A DNA stretch of 64,000 nt from an uncultured Alistipes sp. GTDB taxonomy: Bacteria; Bacteroidota; Bacteroidia; Bacteroidales; Rikenellaceae. The first letter of the stretch is position 1, and the number at the start of each line of letters is the position of its first letter. The notes beneath the pieces are model-generated. The model worked only from the letters and a program-made list of their open reading frames with translations. It did not search any database and had not been told where the DNA came from. The position numbers and the translations under genes are program-made. This document shows, in pieces, positions 45,032 through 53,075 of the stretch. The DNA is taken from contig UQYM01000010.1 of assembly GCA_900545315.1 (NCBI GenBank), positions 1 to 64,000 of the forward strand, given 5' to 3'.

Positions 45032-45480
45032 ACGACGGGGCCGGCGAGTAAGCGTTAAGGAACCCCGGCTGTGGGCCTTCGATCGACAGGAATCGAGAGG
45101 AGCATGCGGACTGACCTAAACACCCATACCACCTCCAAGAAGTAGCTTGGATAGTAGCATGGGTCCCGTTGGAAGCCATTTTTATTTAAAAGACCTGTTT
45201 CCCCACAAGTAAACGACCAGCTTCTGCAAGTGAGCGTCCAGGGATTCAGGCTGCGAGCGATAAACAACGGAGGTTATGTAGCAGTCGGCCAGATCTATGT
45301 GCTCCATACCATAGCAAAAAAGCAGGTCGAATAGCATTGGGTCTGTTGTCTGTTGAAAAAGCGTTTCCGCCTAAACGCTCCTCTTCCTCCGCAAGTGAGT
45401 GCTTGGGGTTCCAGGCTGAGAACGAGCGGGCTGAAATGCGGACTGCAAGCCTCGATCGGTGGAGGTTAAACAGGTGCGGG
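45019..45480. repeat. Decayed tandem repeat of about 160-180 bases starting at the gltX 3' end
   Basis: Three imperfect units are visible, anchored by CTAAACG at about 45028, AGTAAACG at about 45208 and CTAAACG at about 45371. Each unit then has GCAAGTGAG(C/T)G or a variant, GG(A/T)TTC/TCCAGGCTG, and ATGCGGACTG (first and third units); units two and three start TAGCAT(T)GGGTC. The first unit overlaps the last codons and stop of gltX. Similarity is moderate, so the units are old. Nothing in them matches a gene family I know. Confidence 0.6.
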
Positions 45481-45880
45481 TGGAACGATGCTTTTAGCCG
45501 CATTGCACTAATGCCAAAGGTATGTAGCAAAGTGCTGTCTTTCCCTCTAATTAATAAAAGATCAGCCTTCGCTTCCAAACGCAGGAAGGCCATACGGTTC
45601 AAAGGCACACCGTATGTAACCGTTTCTCAAGGGGCCAGAAGGAAAACGACGAACAGCAGAACAAGCCACAATTGCCTTGACCGCTGAACGCAAAATAAGA
45701 CATACCGTCCCCGAGCCATCGTATCGCCAAAACTGAAAGGCAACGATGCTCGGTATCCCCGATCAGAATTGGGGCAGTGGGGATCTCCCGACCATCACGA
45801 TGCCCCATGGTGCTGCCAACCCTGCCGCCACATGTACCATGTAAAGTGGCACAATACATCTCCATCGTTATCAACCGTTT
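45481..45880. other. Intergenic region between gltX repeats and the GH106-like gene
   Basis: About 400 bases with no supported gene. It ends in a strong hairpin terminator, which may mean that a transcript crosses this gap. Confidence 0.45.
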
Positions 45881-45924
45881 CACAAAAGAGTCATCCCTAA
45901 GGATGGCTCTTTTGTGTATTTACA
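45881..45924 (+). terminator. Strong hairpin terminator about 850 bases after gltX
   Basis: Sixteen-base arms with one G-U pair (45881-45896, 45901-45916) around CTAA; forward side ends in TTTTGTGTATTT. No gene lies directly before it on the forward strand, so it would end a long gltX 3' UTR or a separate noncoding transcript. Confidence 0.7.
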
Positions 45925-46045
45925 AGGAATAATTTACCAAAGATTCCCTACTACAAGCTCCCCCATTCCGTAGATTTTTACTAAATTTAAGGCACTATTC
46001 TTGTCTGCTCACATTGAACAGAACGACTATCCGAAGTTCCTGATC

Positions 46046-49000
46046 ATGAAAACCCTACCGATACGATTCTTTGCATTATGCCTGCTTACCTACAGTATAA
46101 TACCAACTGCCTCAGCTCAAGAGACACAACGTTTTAACGGCTGGCCGACCAATATCACCGGCGAGGAGCTCTCCACCCAATTTGCCAACCCTCCTGCAGG
46201 CTATGGGAATGTTCCCTTCTTCTGGCTGAATGGCGACTCGCTGAACCGAGAGCGCATGAGCGACATCCTCGACACCATGGCCAAATCCGCCACATCCGGA
46301 TTCTCAGCCAGCTACATCCACCGCAGCCCCGAAGTCGATTCAATCGACCACAAAAAAGGATATGCCCTCTACGGAAAAACAGACCCGGGAAAACCGGACC
46401 TCTTCTCCGATACCTGGTGGGAGTTCTGGAACTGGTTCTCCGGAGCCTGCGCCGAACGGGGCCTCGGATTGGGACTGGACGACTACACCCTCGGCTGGTA
46501 CGGGAATGGATACTACCCTGACGAGGTATTCAATCGCACCAAATACAAAACCTACCCCGGTAAACTCGACATCACACCTCACACCGTTTCCGGAGGTGAA
46601 CTCTTTACGCTGGAGCTGCCCGACTCGACAGTCAGCGTCGTTGCATTGCCCCAAAATGATCGAAACAACAAACCGATCGACCTGGCCCCCTATATCGAAA
46701 ATGGAAAGCTGAGTTGGTCCGTACCCACCGACGCCAAACGTTATACCCTCTACGTGACCACCACCCAGCCGGCCTACCTGCTCCATCCCGACAGCGGCAA
46801 AGAGCTGGTCGAAGCCTATTTCAACCGTTTCGAACAAAACATGAATGCCAAAGGTCGGAACGGCATGAACTACTTTTTCCAAGACGAACTCTTATATCCG
46901 CTCACCATTCTCTCCTGGTCGGCCGATATGCCTGAACAGTTCCAGACCCGGAAAGGATATGACATTCGCCCCTACCTGCCTGCACTGAAATATGACATCG
47001 GAGCCATCACCGCCAAAATCCGTCTGGATTATTGCGATGTGGTGATGACACTGGCCGAAGAGCGCTACTTTAAACCCCAATTCGACTGGAACGAAACCCA
47101 TGGTCTGATCTACGGCTGCGATAACTTGGGACGTGGACTGCAACCTCTCCAGTACCTGGACTATTTTCGGGCCATGAGCTGGTACACCGCACCCGGAAAT
47201 GACGCTCCGGCCCGGGGTTCGAGCTTTATCCAAACCAAAATCTCCAGCTCAATTGCCCATCTGTACAACCGTCCGCGTACTTGGCTCGAAGCCTTCCATA
47301 GCATGGGTTGGGGAAGCAAAACCGAATGGCTCACCGAACAGATCGACCAACACTTCATGGCCGGAGGAAATCTGGTCTGCCTGCATGGTCTCTACTACTC
47401 AACACACGGCGGTTGGTGGGAATGGGCTCCCCCCAGCTTCCACTTCCGCATGCCCTACTGGCCCCACATGAAAAAGTGGCTCGAATATACCCAACGTCTC
47501 AGCTTCATGCTGAGCCAGGGGTATCACGTCTGCGACATCGCCATCCTCTACCCCACCGAAACCCTGCAGGTCTTTTCACCCGAAAAGATCGACCATAACT
47601 ACGACTTTTCCTACGTTACGCCACTGAGCAATGCCGGACTCGACTACGACTTTATCGACAGCCGCTCGCTGCTTCAATGCGCCATAGACAACAAAACACT
47701 CAACCTCAACGGCGAAAGCTACAAAATACTGATCATTAAAGACATTCGGGCGCTCCGATACGAAACGTTGCTCAAAATCCGTGACTTCTACCGGGGAGGT
47801 GGCATTATCGTTGCCGTCGGCCAACTGCCTGAGGCCAGCGATCTGAATGGCTCCAACGACCCGGAGGTGGACAAAATTGTCAAAGAGATTTTCGGCTTGA
47901 ATGCCTCCCAAACCGAAACCATCGCCGCCAAAGCTCAGAAAAATCCCCAAGGCGGAATGGGCCTCTATATCAACGATACCCGGAATCTGATTCCCCTGAT
48001 TCGCCGGACCATCACCACCGACTTCAAACCAGCCAACGGCAGCGGAAATGTGTTGCACCGCCGTACACCCGATCGGGATATCTATATGGTCATGCATGTC
48101 AAACCCGGCACGGAATGTCTCTTCCGCTGCTTCGGGAAAGCCGAACTGTGGAACGCAGAAGATGGCTCGATCCAAGACCTCCCGGTAACCAAAGTGACCG
48201 ATCAGGGAACCGTCATCCGACTCGATGCACCCTATGTACGCTCCTCGCTGATTGTCTTTTCACCCGGAGAGCCTACATTCGACACCCTGCCCAAAAAGGC
48301 TCCTGTCGCTCAGGATACGCTGCCGATTACCGGAGACTGGGAGGTCGAACTGGTACCAACCTTGAACAACAAATGGGGCGACTTCCGACTCCCCGCCTCA
48401 CCGGAGATGATCGGTCCCGAGGTGCGACGGGTACGCTACATGCCGCTCAAGACACTCGGCAAGATCAAAAACTGGATGCAACCGTCGTTCAATGACGAGA
48501 GTTGGCCCGAAGCCACCTACGGATTCGGCACCCCGATGGAGGTACTGATCGATACCTCAACCCAAAAGGTGGAGGGTCTGGCGGCTGCCGCTATCAACGG
48601 CACCCTGAAGGGGTGGAAACCCTACAACTACTCGTGGCAGTATGGCGTCGAAAACGCTGCGGGATCGCAAGGTTATCACGGTCTGAAAGGGCGGGTCGAA
48701 AATAACTTCCTGATTCTCGACAAGAGCCGCAACATGCTGTTCCGGACCCATTTCTACGCACCGGAAAATGGCGAATATGTACTCTTCACCGGAGATACCG
48801 AACCCAACAGCATCTATATCGACGACGCATCCATACAATCCGAAGATATCACTACGGGACGTACCGCCAACGGGCAGAGAGAGACTCGACGACTCCTTCG
48901 GCTGCACAAAGGGTGGCATACGTTGCTGCTGATCTTCACCAACACCACCGACCGGCCCGATCCGCAACAACCCAACAAGATGATCGATCTGAGGCCTCGC

Positions 49001-49834
49001 AGCGCTGCGGTACTCTTCCCGCTCGCCGATAGTGCACGCCACGAAAACACCCCGTACGATCCGGTCATCAGCATGAAATGGGACGGACATCTGCTCTTCT
49101 CGACCCAGGAGGGACGTCCGCAAAAGACCATTTACCGGTTCAAGACCGCCCCGGGGCTGATGGCCCTCGAGCTGCAAATTGCCGGAGACCTCGACAAAGC
49201 CTGGGTAAACGGCACGGAGATCGAAGCCAAAACCAATATCGAAAAACTGGACGATGCGGGACGGTACCGTATCGTGATGCCGACTACGCTGCCTCACACC
49301 AGCGATATTACCCTGCTGATCACCCCCGAAACCGGCTTTGACGGAGCAGCGACTCTCCTGGAGCCGATACGGTTGATTTGCGGCACCGGGTTGATGGAGG
49401 CCGGCGATTGGAGCAAAAACGGTGCACTCTTGTACTATTCTGGCGGCATGTACTACCGACGCAACATCGACCTGACCGAAAACGATATTGCACGAGGCGT
49501 GGAACTCGATCTGGGACGTGTGGTCTCCAGCTGTGAAATCAAGGTCAACGGCCATTCAGCCGGAATCTTGATCCACTCCCCCTTTAAAGCCGACATTACC
49601 CCCTATCTGCATCCGGGAGAGAACCGAATCGAGATCTTGGTGTACAGCACCCTGGCCAACCACTACCAGACCATCCCCTCCCTCTACAAGGGTGATCCCG
49701 AAGCAGGGCTGATCGGTCCGGTACGGTTACTGCTGAACCGAAATTCCGGCTCAACTGCTGCACCACAGCCATCCAATCCGGAGAAGAGCGCTCCTCAACC
49801 AGCCCCGCAGCAGCCCTCTAACCGGCCCAAGTAA
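46046..49834 (+). CDS. Secreted glycoside hydrolase, GH106 (alpha-L-rhamnosidase)-like
   Basis: A 1262-residue exported enzyme. The ATG at 46046 gives a clear signal peptide (MKTLPIRFFALCLLTYSIIPTASA). Mature start: LSTQFANPPAGYGNVPFFWLNGD, then WWEFWNWFSGACAERGLGLGLDDYTLGWYGNGYYPDEV, matching the opening of GH106-type proteins (FANPP...PFWFWNG...). The central part has FQDELLYPLTILSW, YGCDNLGRG and EAFHSMGWGSKTEWLTEQIDQHFMAGGNLVCLHGLYYS, like the catalytic barrel; then a GATase-like region (DIAILYPTETLQVF). The C-terminal third holds beta-sandwich domains, the last resembling a GH2 sugar-binding domain (SCEIKVNGHSAGILIHSPFKADITPYLHPGENRIEILV). The tail is Pro/Gln/Ser-rich. Rhamnosidase activity is inferred from family only. 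It is not in a polysaccharide utilisation locus: no SusC/SusD lies nearby. Confidence 0.8.
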   Translation: MKTLPIRFFALCLLTYSIIPTASAQETQRFNGWPTNITGEELSTQFANPPAGYGNVPFFWLNGDSLNRERMSDILDTMAKSATSGFSASYIHRSPEVDSIDHKKGYALYGKTDPGKPDLFSDTWWEFWNWFSGACAERGLGLGLDDYTLGWYGNGYYPDEVFNRTKYKTYPGKLDITPHTVSGGELFTLELPDSTVSVVALPQNDRNNKPIDLAPYIENGKLSWSVPTDAKRYTLYVTTTQPAYLLHPDSGKELVEAYFNRFEQNMNAKGRNGMNYFFQDELLYPLTILSWSADMPEQFQTRKGYDIRPYLPALKYDIGAITAKIRLDYCDVVMTLAEERYFKPQFDWNETHGLIYGCDNLGRGLQPLQYLDYFRAMSWYTAPGNDAPARGSSFIQTKISSSIAHLYNRPRTWLEAFHSMGWGSKTEWLTEQIDQHFMAGGNLVCLHGLYYSTHGGWWEWAPPSFHFRMPYWPHMKKWLEYTQRLSFMLSQGYHVCDIAILYPTETLQVFSPEKIDHNYDFSYVTPLSNAGLDYDFIDSRSLLQCAIDNKTLNLNGESYKILIIKDIRALRYETLLKIRDFYRGGGIIVAVGQLPEASDLNGSNDPEVDKIVKEIFGLNASQTETIAAKAQKNPQGGMGLYINDTRNLIPLIRRTITTDFKPANGSGNVLHRRTPDRDIYMVMHVKPGTECLFRCFGKAELWNAEDGSIQDLPVTKVTDQGTVIRLDAPYVRSSLIVFSPGEPTFDTLPKKAPVAQDTLPITGDWEVELVPTLNNKWGDFRLPASPEMIGPEVRRVRYMPLKTLGKIKNWMQPSFNDESWPEATYGFGTPMEVLIDTSTQKVEGLAAAAINGTLKGWKPYNYSWQYGVENAAGSQGYHGLKGRVENNFLILDKSRNMLFRTHFYAPENGEYVLFTGDTEPNSIYIDDASIQSEDITTGRTANGQRETRRLLRLHKGWHTLLLIFTNTTDRPDPQQPNKMIDLRPRSAAVLFPLADSARHENTPYDPVISMKWDGHLLFSTQEGRPQKTIYRFKTAPGLMALELQIAGDLDKAWVNGTEIEAKTNIEKLDDAGRYRIVMPTTLPHTSDITLLITPETGFDGAATLLEPIRLICGTGLMEAGDWSKNGALLYYSGGMYYRRNIDLTENDIARGVELDLGRVVSSCEIKVNGHSAGILIHSPFKADITPYLHPGENRIEILVYSTLANHYQTIPSLYKGDPEAGLIGPVRLLLNRNSGSTAAPQPSNPEKSAPQPAPQQPSNRPK

Positions 49835-49914
49835 AGGCATAGAGAAGAAGGAGAGATACTGGATCAGCGGTGCCAGCCGAAGAGTTGCGTGCGAACAGCA
49901 GGAGGGGAAAACAG

Positions 49915-49953
49915 CAAACAGAAGTAAACAGAAGCAAGCAGAAGTAAACAACA
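49915..49953. repeat. Short 10-base direct repeats
   Basis: Four near-copies of CAGAAGTAAA with a 10-base period, between the GH106-like gene and the HdeD terminator. Confidence 0.55.
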
Positions 49954-50016
49954 GCGTACCACTCCCCGGCGCCAAGCGGCATATTGTCTCTTTAAGAAGA
50001 AGCCTGTCATAAAAAC

Positions 50017-50058
50017 AAAGCCCGTCGGTGACAAAATTGATGTCAACGACGGGCTTTT
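50017..50058 (-). terminator. Terminator for the HdeD-like gene
   Basis: Arms AAAGCCCGTCG/CGACGGGCTTT with further inner pairing (TGACA/TGTCA); on the reverse strand followed by TTTTTATG. About 35 bases after the stop at 50094. Confidence 0.8.
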
Positions 50059-50093
50059 CACATGTCTTTGATTCTATTGCGCACGCACCTTTT

Positions 50094-50639
50094 CTATGCA
50101 ACCGTCTCTTTTTTGATCCGGCGCATCTTGAATGCCACGGTCAACCCCGCAAAGCCCAGGAACAGGAAGATAGCTGCCAACAGATAGGCCACCGGAATCA
50201 GCCCGAAACGTTCATCGATCACCATCAGGAAACCAAACACCATCAACAACACGCCAATTACGGCATATCCGCTCCAGTCGCGCGAACGGGAGCGTCTCCA
50301 CTTCCACGCATCGATCAGGTTCATCAACCCGCGCACAAAGACCCAAATGCCGATAAGAACCGGTATCAGCGATGCCGAAAACAACGGACGAGCCAACAGC
50401 AACACACCGAACAACAGATCGACTATTCCTTCCAACAATCTCCATCCCCGTCCTGTTGCCGCACTGTTCGAAAAGACAAAAATCAACGAAAGAACCCCAC
50501 TGACCAGTGCAGCTAACCCAATATAAATCACTACCGGGAGCAATGCCGCCATCGGATGTGCAATCGACACGAACCCCAACACCAAAAATACCAGACCGCC
50601 CAGCATCAGCAGCCACCAACGTTTAAATACACTTTCCAT
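50094..50639 (-). CDS. HdeD family (DUF308) membrane protein
   Basis: A 181-residue inner-membrane protein with six hydrophobic helices arranged as three hairpins, matching HdeD/DUF308. Typical stretches are WWLLMLGGLVFLVLGFVSIAHPMAALL, RGWRLLEGIVDLLFGVLLLARPLFSASLIPVLIGIWVFVRGLMNLIDAWKWRR and GYAVIGVLLMVFGFLMVIDERFG. E. coli HdeD is linked to acid resistance at high cell density; no acid-stress gene is adjacent here, so the role is open. It is transcribed away from rpmI. Confidence 0.88.
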   Translation of the reverse strand: MESVFKRWWLLMLGGLVFLVLGFVSIAHPMAALLPVVIYIGLAALVSGVLSLIFVFSNSAATGRGWRLLEGIVDLLFGVLLLARPLFSASLIPVLIGIWVFVRGLMNLIDAWKWRRSRSRDWSGYAVIGVLLMVFGFLMVIDERFGLIPVAYLLAAIFLFLGFAGLTVAFKMRRIKKETVA

Positions 50640-50745
50640 AAACCGTAAATTTTCAGAATTCTACCTATCGGACCCTCTTTGCAAGAACATTGCCAAAAAG
50701 AGACAATTTTTCCGAAGAGAATTTTTTATTCTACGGAATAAATCG

Positions 50746-50753
50746 TATTTTTG
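50746..50753 (+). promoter_or_regulatory. -7 box for rpmI-rplT
   Basis: TATTTTTG, a full TAnnTTTG match, 34 bases before rpmI. The leader would be about 27 bases, too short for an L20-type autoregulatory structure. Confidence 0.6.
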
Positions 50754-50786
50754 CGGACTGTTTAACTTTTTTAAAACATTTGTAGA

Positions 50787-50981
50787 ATGCCAAAGATGAA
50801 AACGAACTCGGGCGCTAAGAAGCGTTTCGACTTCACAGGTACCGGCAAAATCAAGCGTAAACACGCCTACAAAAGCCACATCCTGACCAAGAAAACCACT
50901 AAACAAAAACGCAATCTGACCTATTCGGGTCTGGTAGCACCGGCTAACGAAGCTGCCGTTAAACTGCTTCTGGTAAAATAG
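50787..50981 (+). CDS. rpmI: 50S ribosomal protein L35
   Basis: A 64-residue basic ribosomal protein. PKMKTNSGAKKRFDFTGTGKIKRKHAYKSHILTKKTTKQKRNL is the canonical L35 sequence. rplT follows 93 bases later. infC, normally just upstream in Bacteroidota, is absent; the preceding gene is an HdeD homologue on the opposite strand. Confidence 0.98.
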   Translation: MPKMKTNSGAKKRFDFTGTGKIKRKHAYKSHILTKKTTKQKRNLTYSGLVAPANEAAVKLLLVK

Positions 50982-51074
50982 TTCGCTAATTTACCGCACG
51001 TTAAACCAAGAGTGCTTGTGCCCCAAAGAGTGTGGGAGAACCACACCGCCTACCACTCGTAAAACTTTCAAATT

Positions 51075-51419
51075 ATGCCAAGGTCTGTCAATGCTGTTGC
51101 ATCAAGAGCCAGAAGAAAAAAAGTTTTAAAGCTCGCCAAAGGTAACTTTGGTTCAAGGGGAAATGTCTGGACGGTCGCCAAAAATACCGTCGAAAAAGGA
51201 CTTACCTACGCTTACCGCGATCGTAAAGGTAAAAAACGTCAGTTCCGCAGCCTGTGGATTCAGCGTATCAATGCCGCTGCCCGCATGTACGGAATGACCT
51301 ACTCAGAATTTATGGGTAAAGTCAACGCCAAAGGTATCAGCCTCAACCGTAAAGTGCTGGCTGATCTGGCCATGAACAACCCTAAAGCATTCGAAAAAGT
51401 TGTAAAAACAGTTAAATAG
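51075..51419 (+). CDS. rplT: 50S ribosomal protein L20
   Basis: A 114-residue ribosomal protein and assembly factor. PRSVNAVASRARRKKVLKLAKGNFGSRGNVWTVAKNTVEKGLTYAYRDRKGKKRQFRSLWIQRINAAARMYGMTYSEFM is the full L20 pattern, with the long basic N-terminal helix. Cotranscribed with rpmI and followed by two terminators. Confidence 0.98.
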   Translation: MPRSVNAVASRARRKKVLKLAKGNFGSRGNVWTVAKNTVEKGLTYAYRDRKGKKRQFRSLWIQRINAAARMYGMTYSEFMGKVNAKGISLNRKVLADLAMNNPKAFEKVVKTVK

Positions 51420-51424
51420 CAACA

Positions 51425-51456
51425 AAGCCGCCACCCTCGTGTGGGTGGCTTTTTTG
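51425..51456 (+). terminator. First terminator after rplT
   Basis: GCCACCC...GGGTGGC stem followed by T7, ten bases after the rplT stop. Confidence 0.85.
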
Positions 51457-51474
51457 TCTGTACAATTTGTACGA

Positions 51475-51505
51475 AACGCTCCGCAGCCTCTGTGGAGCGT
51501 TTTTA
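51475..51505 (+). terminator. Second terminator after rplT
   Basis: AACGCTCCGCAG/CTGTGGAGCGTT arms with a CCT loop and T4ATT after; backs up the first terminator. Confidence 0.8.
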
Positions 51506-51551
51506 TTGATTAGCCCAAGAATATTAGATGGTTTCCAGGGGTCCAATGACC

Positions 51552-51598
51552 GCCAATTCCAACCCAATTCCAACCCAATTCCAACCCAACTCCAACTC
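51552..51598. repeat. 11-base tandem repeat
   Basis: About four near-perfect copies of CAATTCCAACC with an 11-base period, the last diverging to CAACTCCAACT. In the gap after rplT. Confidence 0.7.
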
Positions 51599-51905
51599 TA
51601 ACACCACAAAGTGCTGAATAAATACCAGGATCTCTTCACGATCTCGGGTTGGTACCACATATAATCTCACCCTAATCGTCGTCATATCGAATCATACTTC
51701 AACTCATCAAGTACACTCAAGACGACACCTGCAGATCCCGTGACACACCTCACCAAAACAGCATCGATACGAGCCTTCGGAGAATACAACGTATTTCTCT
51801 TTCTCCGACGCCTCTCCCTCACCATTTCATCTCCTCGAAAACTCTTGTCTCTTTTCCCTCAGGAGAAGATTACCTCCTGCAACATCAAAAGATCACCACA
51901 AAAAA
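51599..51905. other. Intergenic region after rplT
   Basis: About 300 bases without a supported gene, between the rplT terminators and the terminator of the convergent YeiH-like gene. Confidence 0.5.
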
Positions 51906-51936
51906 TCCCCGAAGGACCTGAAAAATCCTTCGGGGA
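51906..51936 (-). terminator. Terminator for the YeiH-like gene
   Basis: Eleven-base perfect arms TCCCCGAAGGA/TCCTTCGGGGA; on the reverse strand followed by T6. About 40 bases after the stop at 51979. Confidence 0.8.
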
Positions 51937-51978
51937 AAGATATCAATGTGTTGTGGATTCAGGATGTTGTCAATAAAA

Positions 51979-53001
51979 CTATCCGAGGTAGAGAATGGCC
52001 AACAGTGAACCGACCGATACCACAATCCAGAGCAGAATTCCCAAAACCAACGGACGGAAACCTACCGAGCGAATCTTCTCAACCGAGAGGCTCGACCCGA
52101 TCAAAAACAGCGTTACAACCAGTGCAGCTTTTGAGATGGCCACCACCTGAGTATTGAACAGGCTCACGAAGGGCAGATAGCTGTTCATCAACATGGCGAT
52201 GATAAAGAAGCCGATAAACCATGGAATCGATATCTTCTTACCCGAACTGCGGAACAGCAGTGCCGACAGCAGCGATACCGGAATAATCCACAAGGCACGG
52301 GCCAACTTGACGGTGGTTGCAACATTCAACGCCTCGGCACCGTAAGCCGACGAGGCTCCGACCACCGAACTGGTATCGTGAATGGCAATGGCACTCCACA
52401 TACCGAACTGATGTTGTGTCAGCCCCAACCAATGTCCCAGAATAGGAAAAAGCAGCAGAGCCAACGAGTTGAGCAAAAAGACCACTCCAAGCGATACGGA
52501 GGTCTCCTTCTCATTGGCCTGAACTGCAGGCGCAACAGCGGCAATTGCACTACCTCCACAAATAGCTGTACCCGAAGCTACCAGATGCGACATTTTGCGA
52601 CGCATGTGCAACCAGCGTCCGAGGAGATAACCCAAAATCAATACGGTACTGATCGACGCAATGGTGAGCCACAGCCCCTCACGGCCCACTTGCAGAGCGC
52701 TGTGAACGTTCATCCCGAAACCGAGACCGACCACCGAGGCCTTCAACAGCCAACTGGTCGCTTTACCACTCAACTTCGGGAAAGGGTGACCCAACAGGAA
52801 TGTAAACAGGAATCCTCCTAACAGAGCAATCGGTGCCGACAAATAGGGAGTCGCACACAAAACAATACACAAGAAAAAGAGTGCTTTACGAGCTGCCGGA
52901 GGCAAGACATTTTGTTTGGAAGCTTGACGATTAGAACGTCTGATCGATTTTGCCCGAAGGGCTGCAACATCAAAAGGTTGTGCGGCAGAACTTGCTGACA
53001 T
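51979..53001 (-). CDS. YeiH/UPF0324 family putative sulfate or sulfite exporter
   Basis: A 340-residue inner-membrane protein with about ten helices. The start at 53001 (MSASSAAQPFDV) follows a good promoter; the longer reading crosses it. UPF0324 markers are LLKASVVGLGFGMNV, SHLVASGTAICGGSAIAAVAPAVQANEKETSVSLGVVFLLNSLALLLFPILGHWLGL, FGMWSAIAIHDTSSVVGASSAYG and VKLARALWIIPVSLL. The family is annotated as putative sulfate exporter and includes E. coli YeiH, next to the LysR gene yeiE. Here too a LysR gene lies immediately upstream, 75 bases away on the same strand. Transport substrate is inferred. Confidence 0.9.
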   Translation of the reverse strand: MSASSAAQPFDVAALRAKSIRRSNRQASKQNVLPPAARKALFFLCIVLCATPYLSAPIALLGGFLFTFLLGHPFPKLSGKATSWLLKASVVGLGFGMNVHSALQVGREGLWLTIASISTVLILGYLLGRWLHMRRKMSHLVASGTAICGGSAIAAVAPAVQANEKETSVSLGVVFLLNSLALLLFPILGHWLGLTQHQFGMWSAIAIHDTSSVVGASSAYGAEALNVATTVKLARALWIIPVSLLSALLFRSSGKKISIPWFIGFFIIAMLMNSYLPFVSLFNTQVVAISKAALVVTLFLIGSSLSVEKIRSVGFRPLVLGILLWIVVSVGSLLAILYLG

Positions 53002-53026
53002 AGAATTTTCGTTTGATTTGACGGCG

Positions 53027-53034
53027 CAAAAATA
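53027..53034 (-). promoter_or_regulatory. -7 box for the YeiH-like gene
   Basis: Reverse strand TATTTTTG (53034-53027), 26 bases before the ATG at 53001, with TTGG about 21 bases upstream. It lies between the LysR stop and the exporter start, so a LysR operator may overlap it. Confidence 0.6.
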
Positions 53035-53075
53035 GGGGCCGCAAACGCTCCATGCCAATCACTAAAAGTTGTGTT

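Noticed and set aside
45182..45337. Reverse 51-codon frame with a protein-like composition
   Set aside because: Lies in one repeat unit only; the corresponding positions of the other units are not open in the same frame. Mentioned in findings but not called as a gene.
45246..45608. Reverse 120-codon frame downstream of gltX
   Set aside because: Crosses the decayed repeat units and is not conserved between them; no domain.
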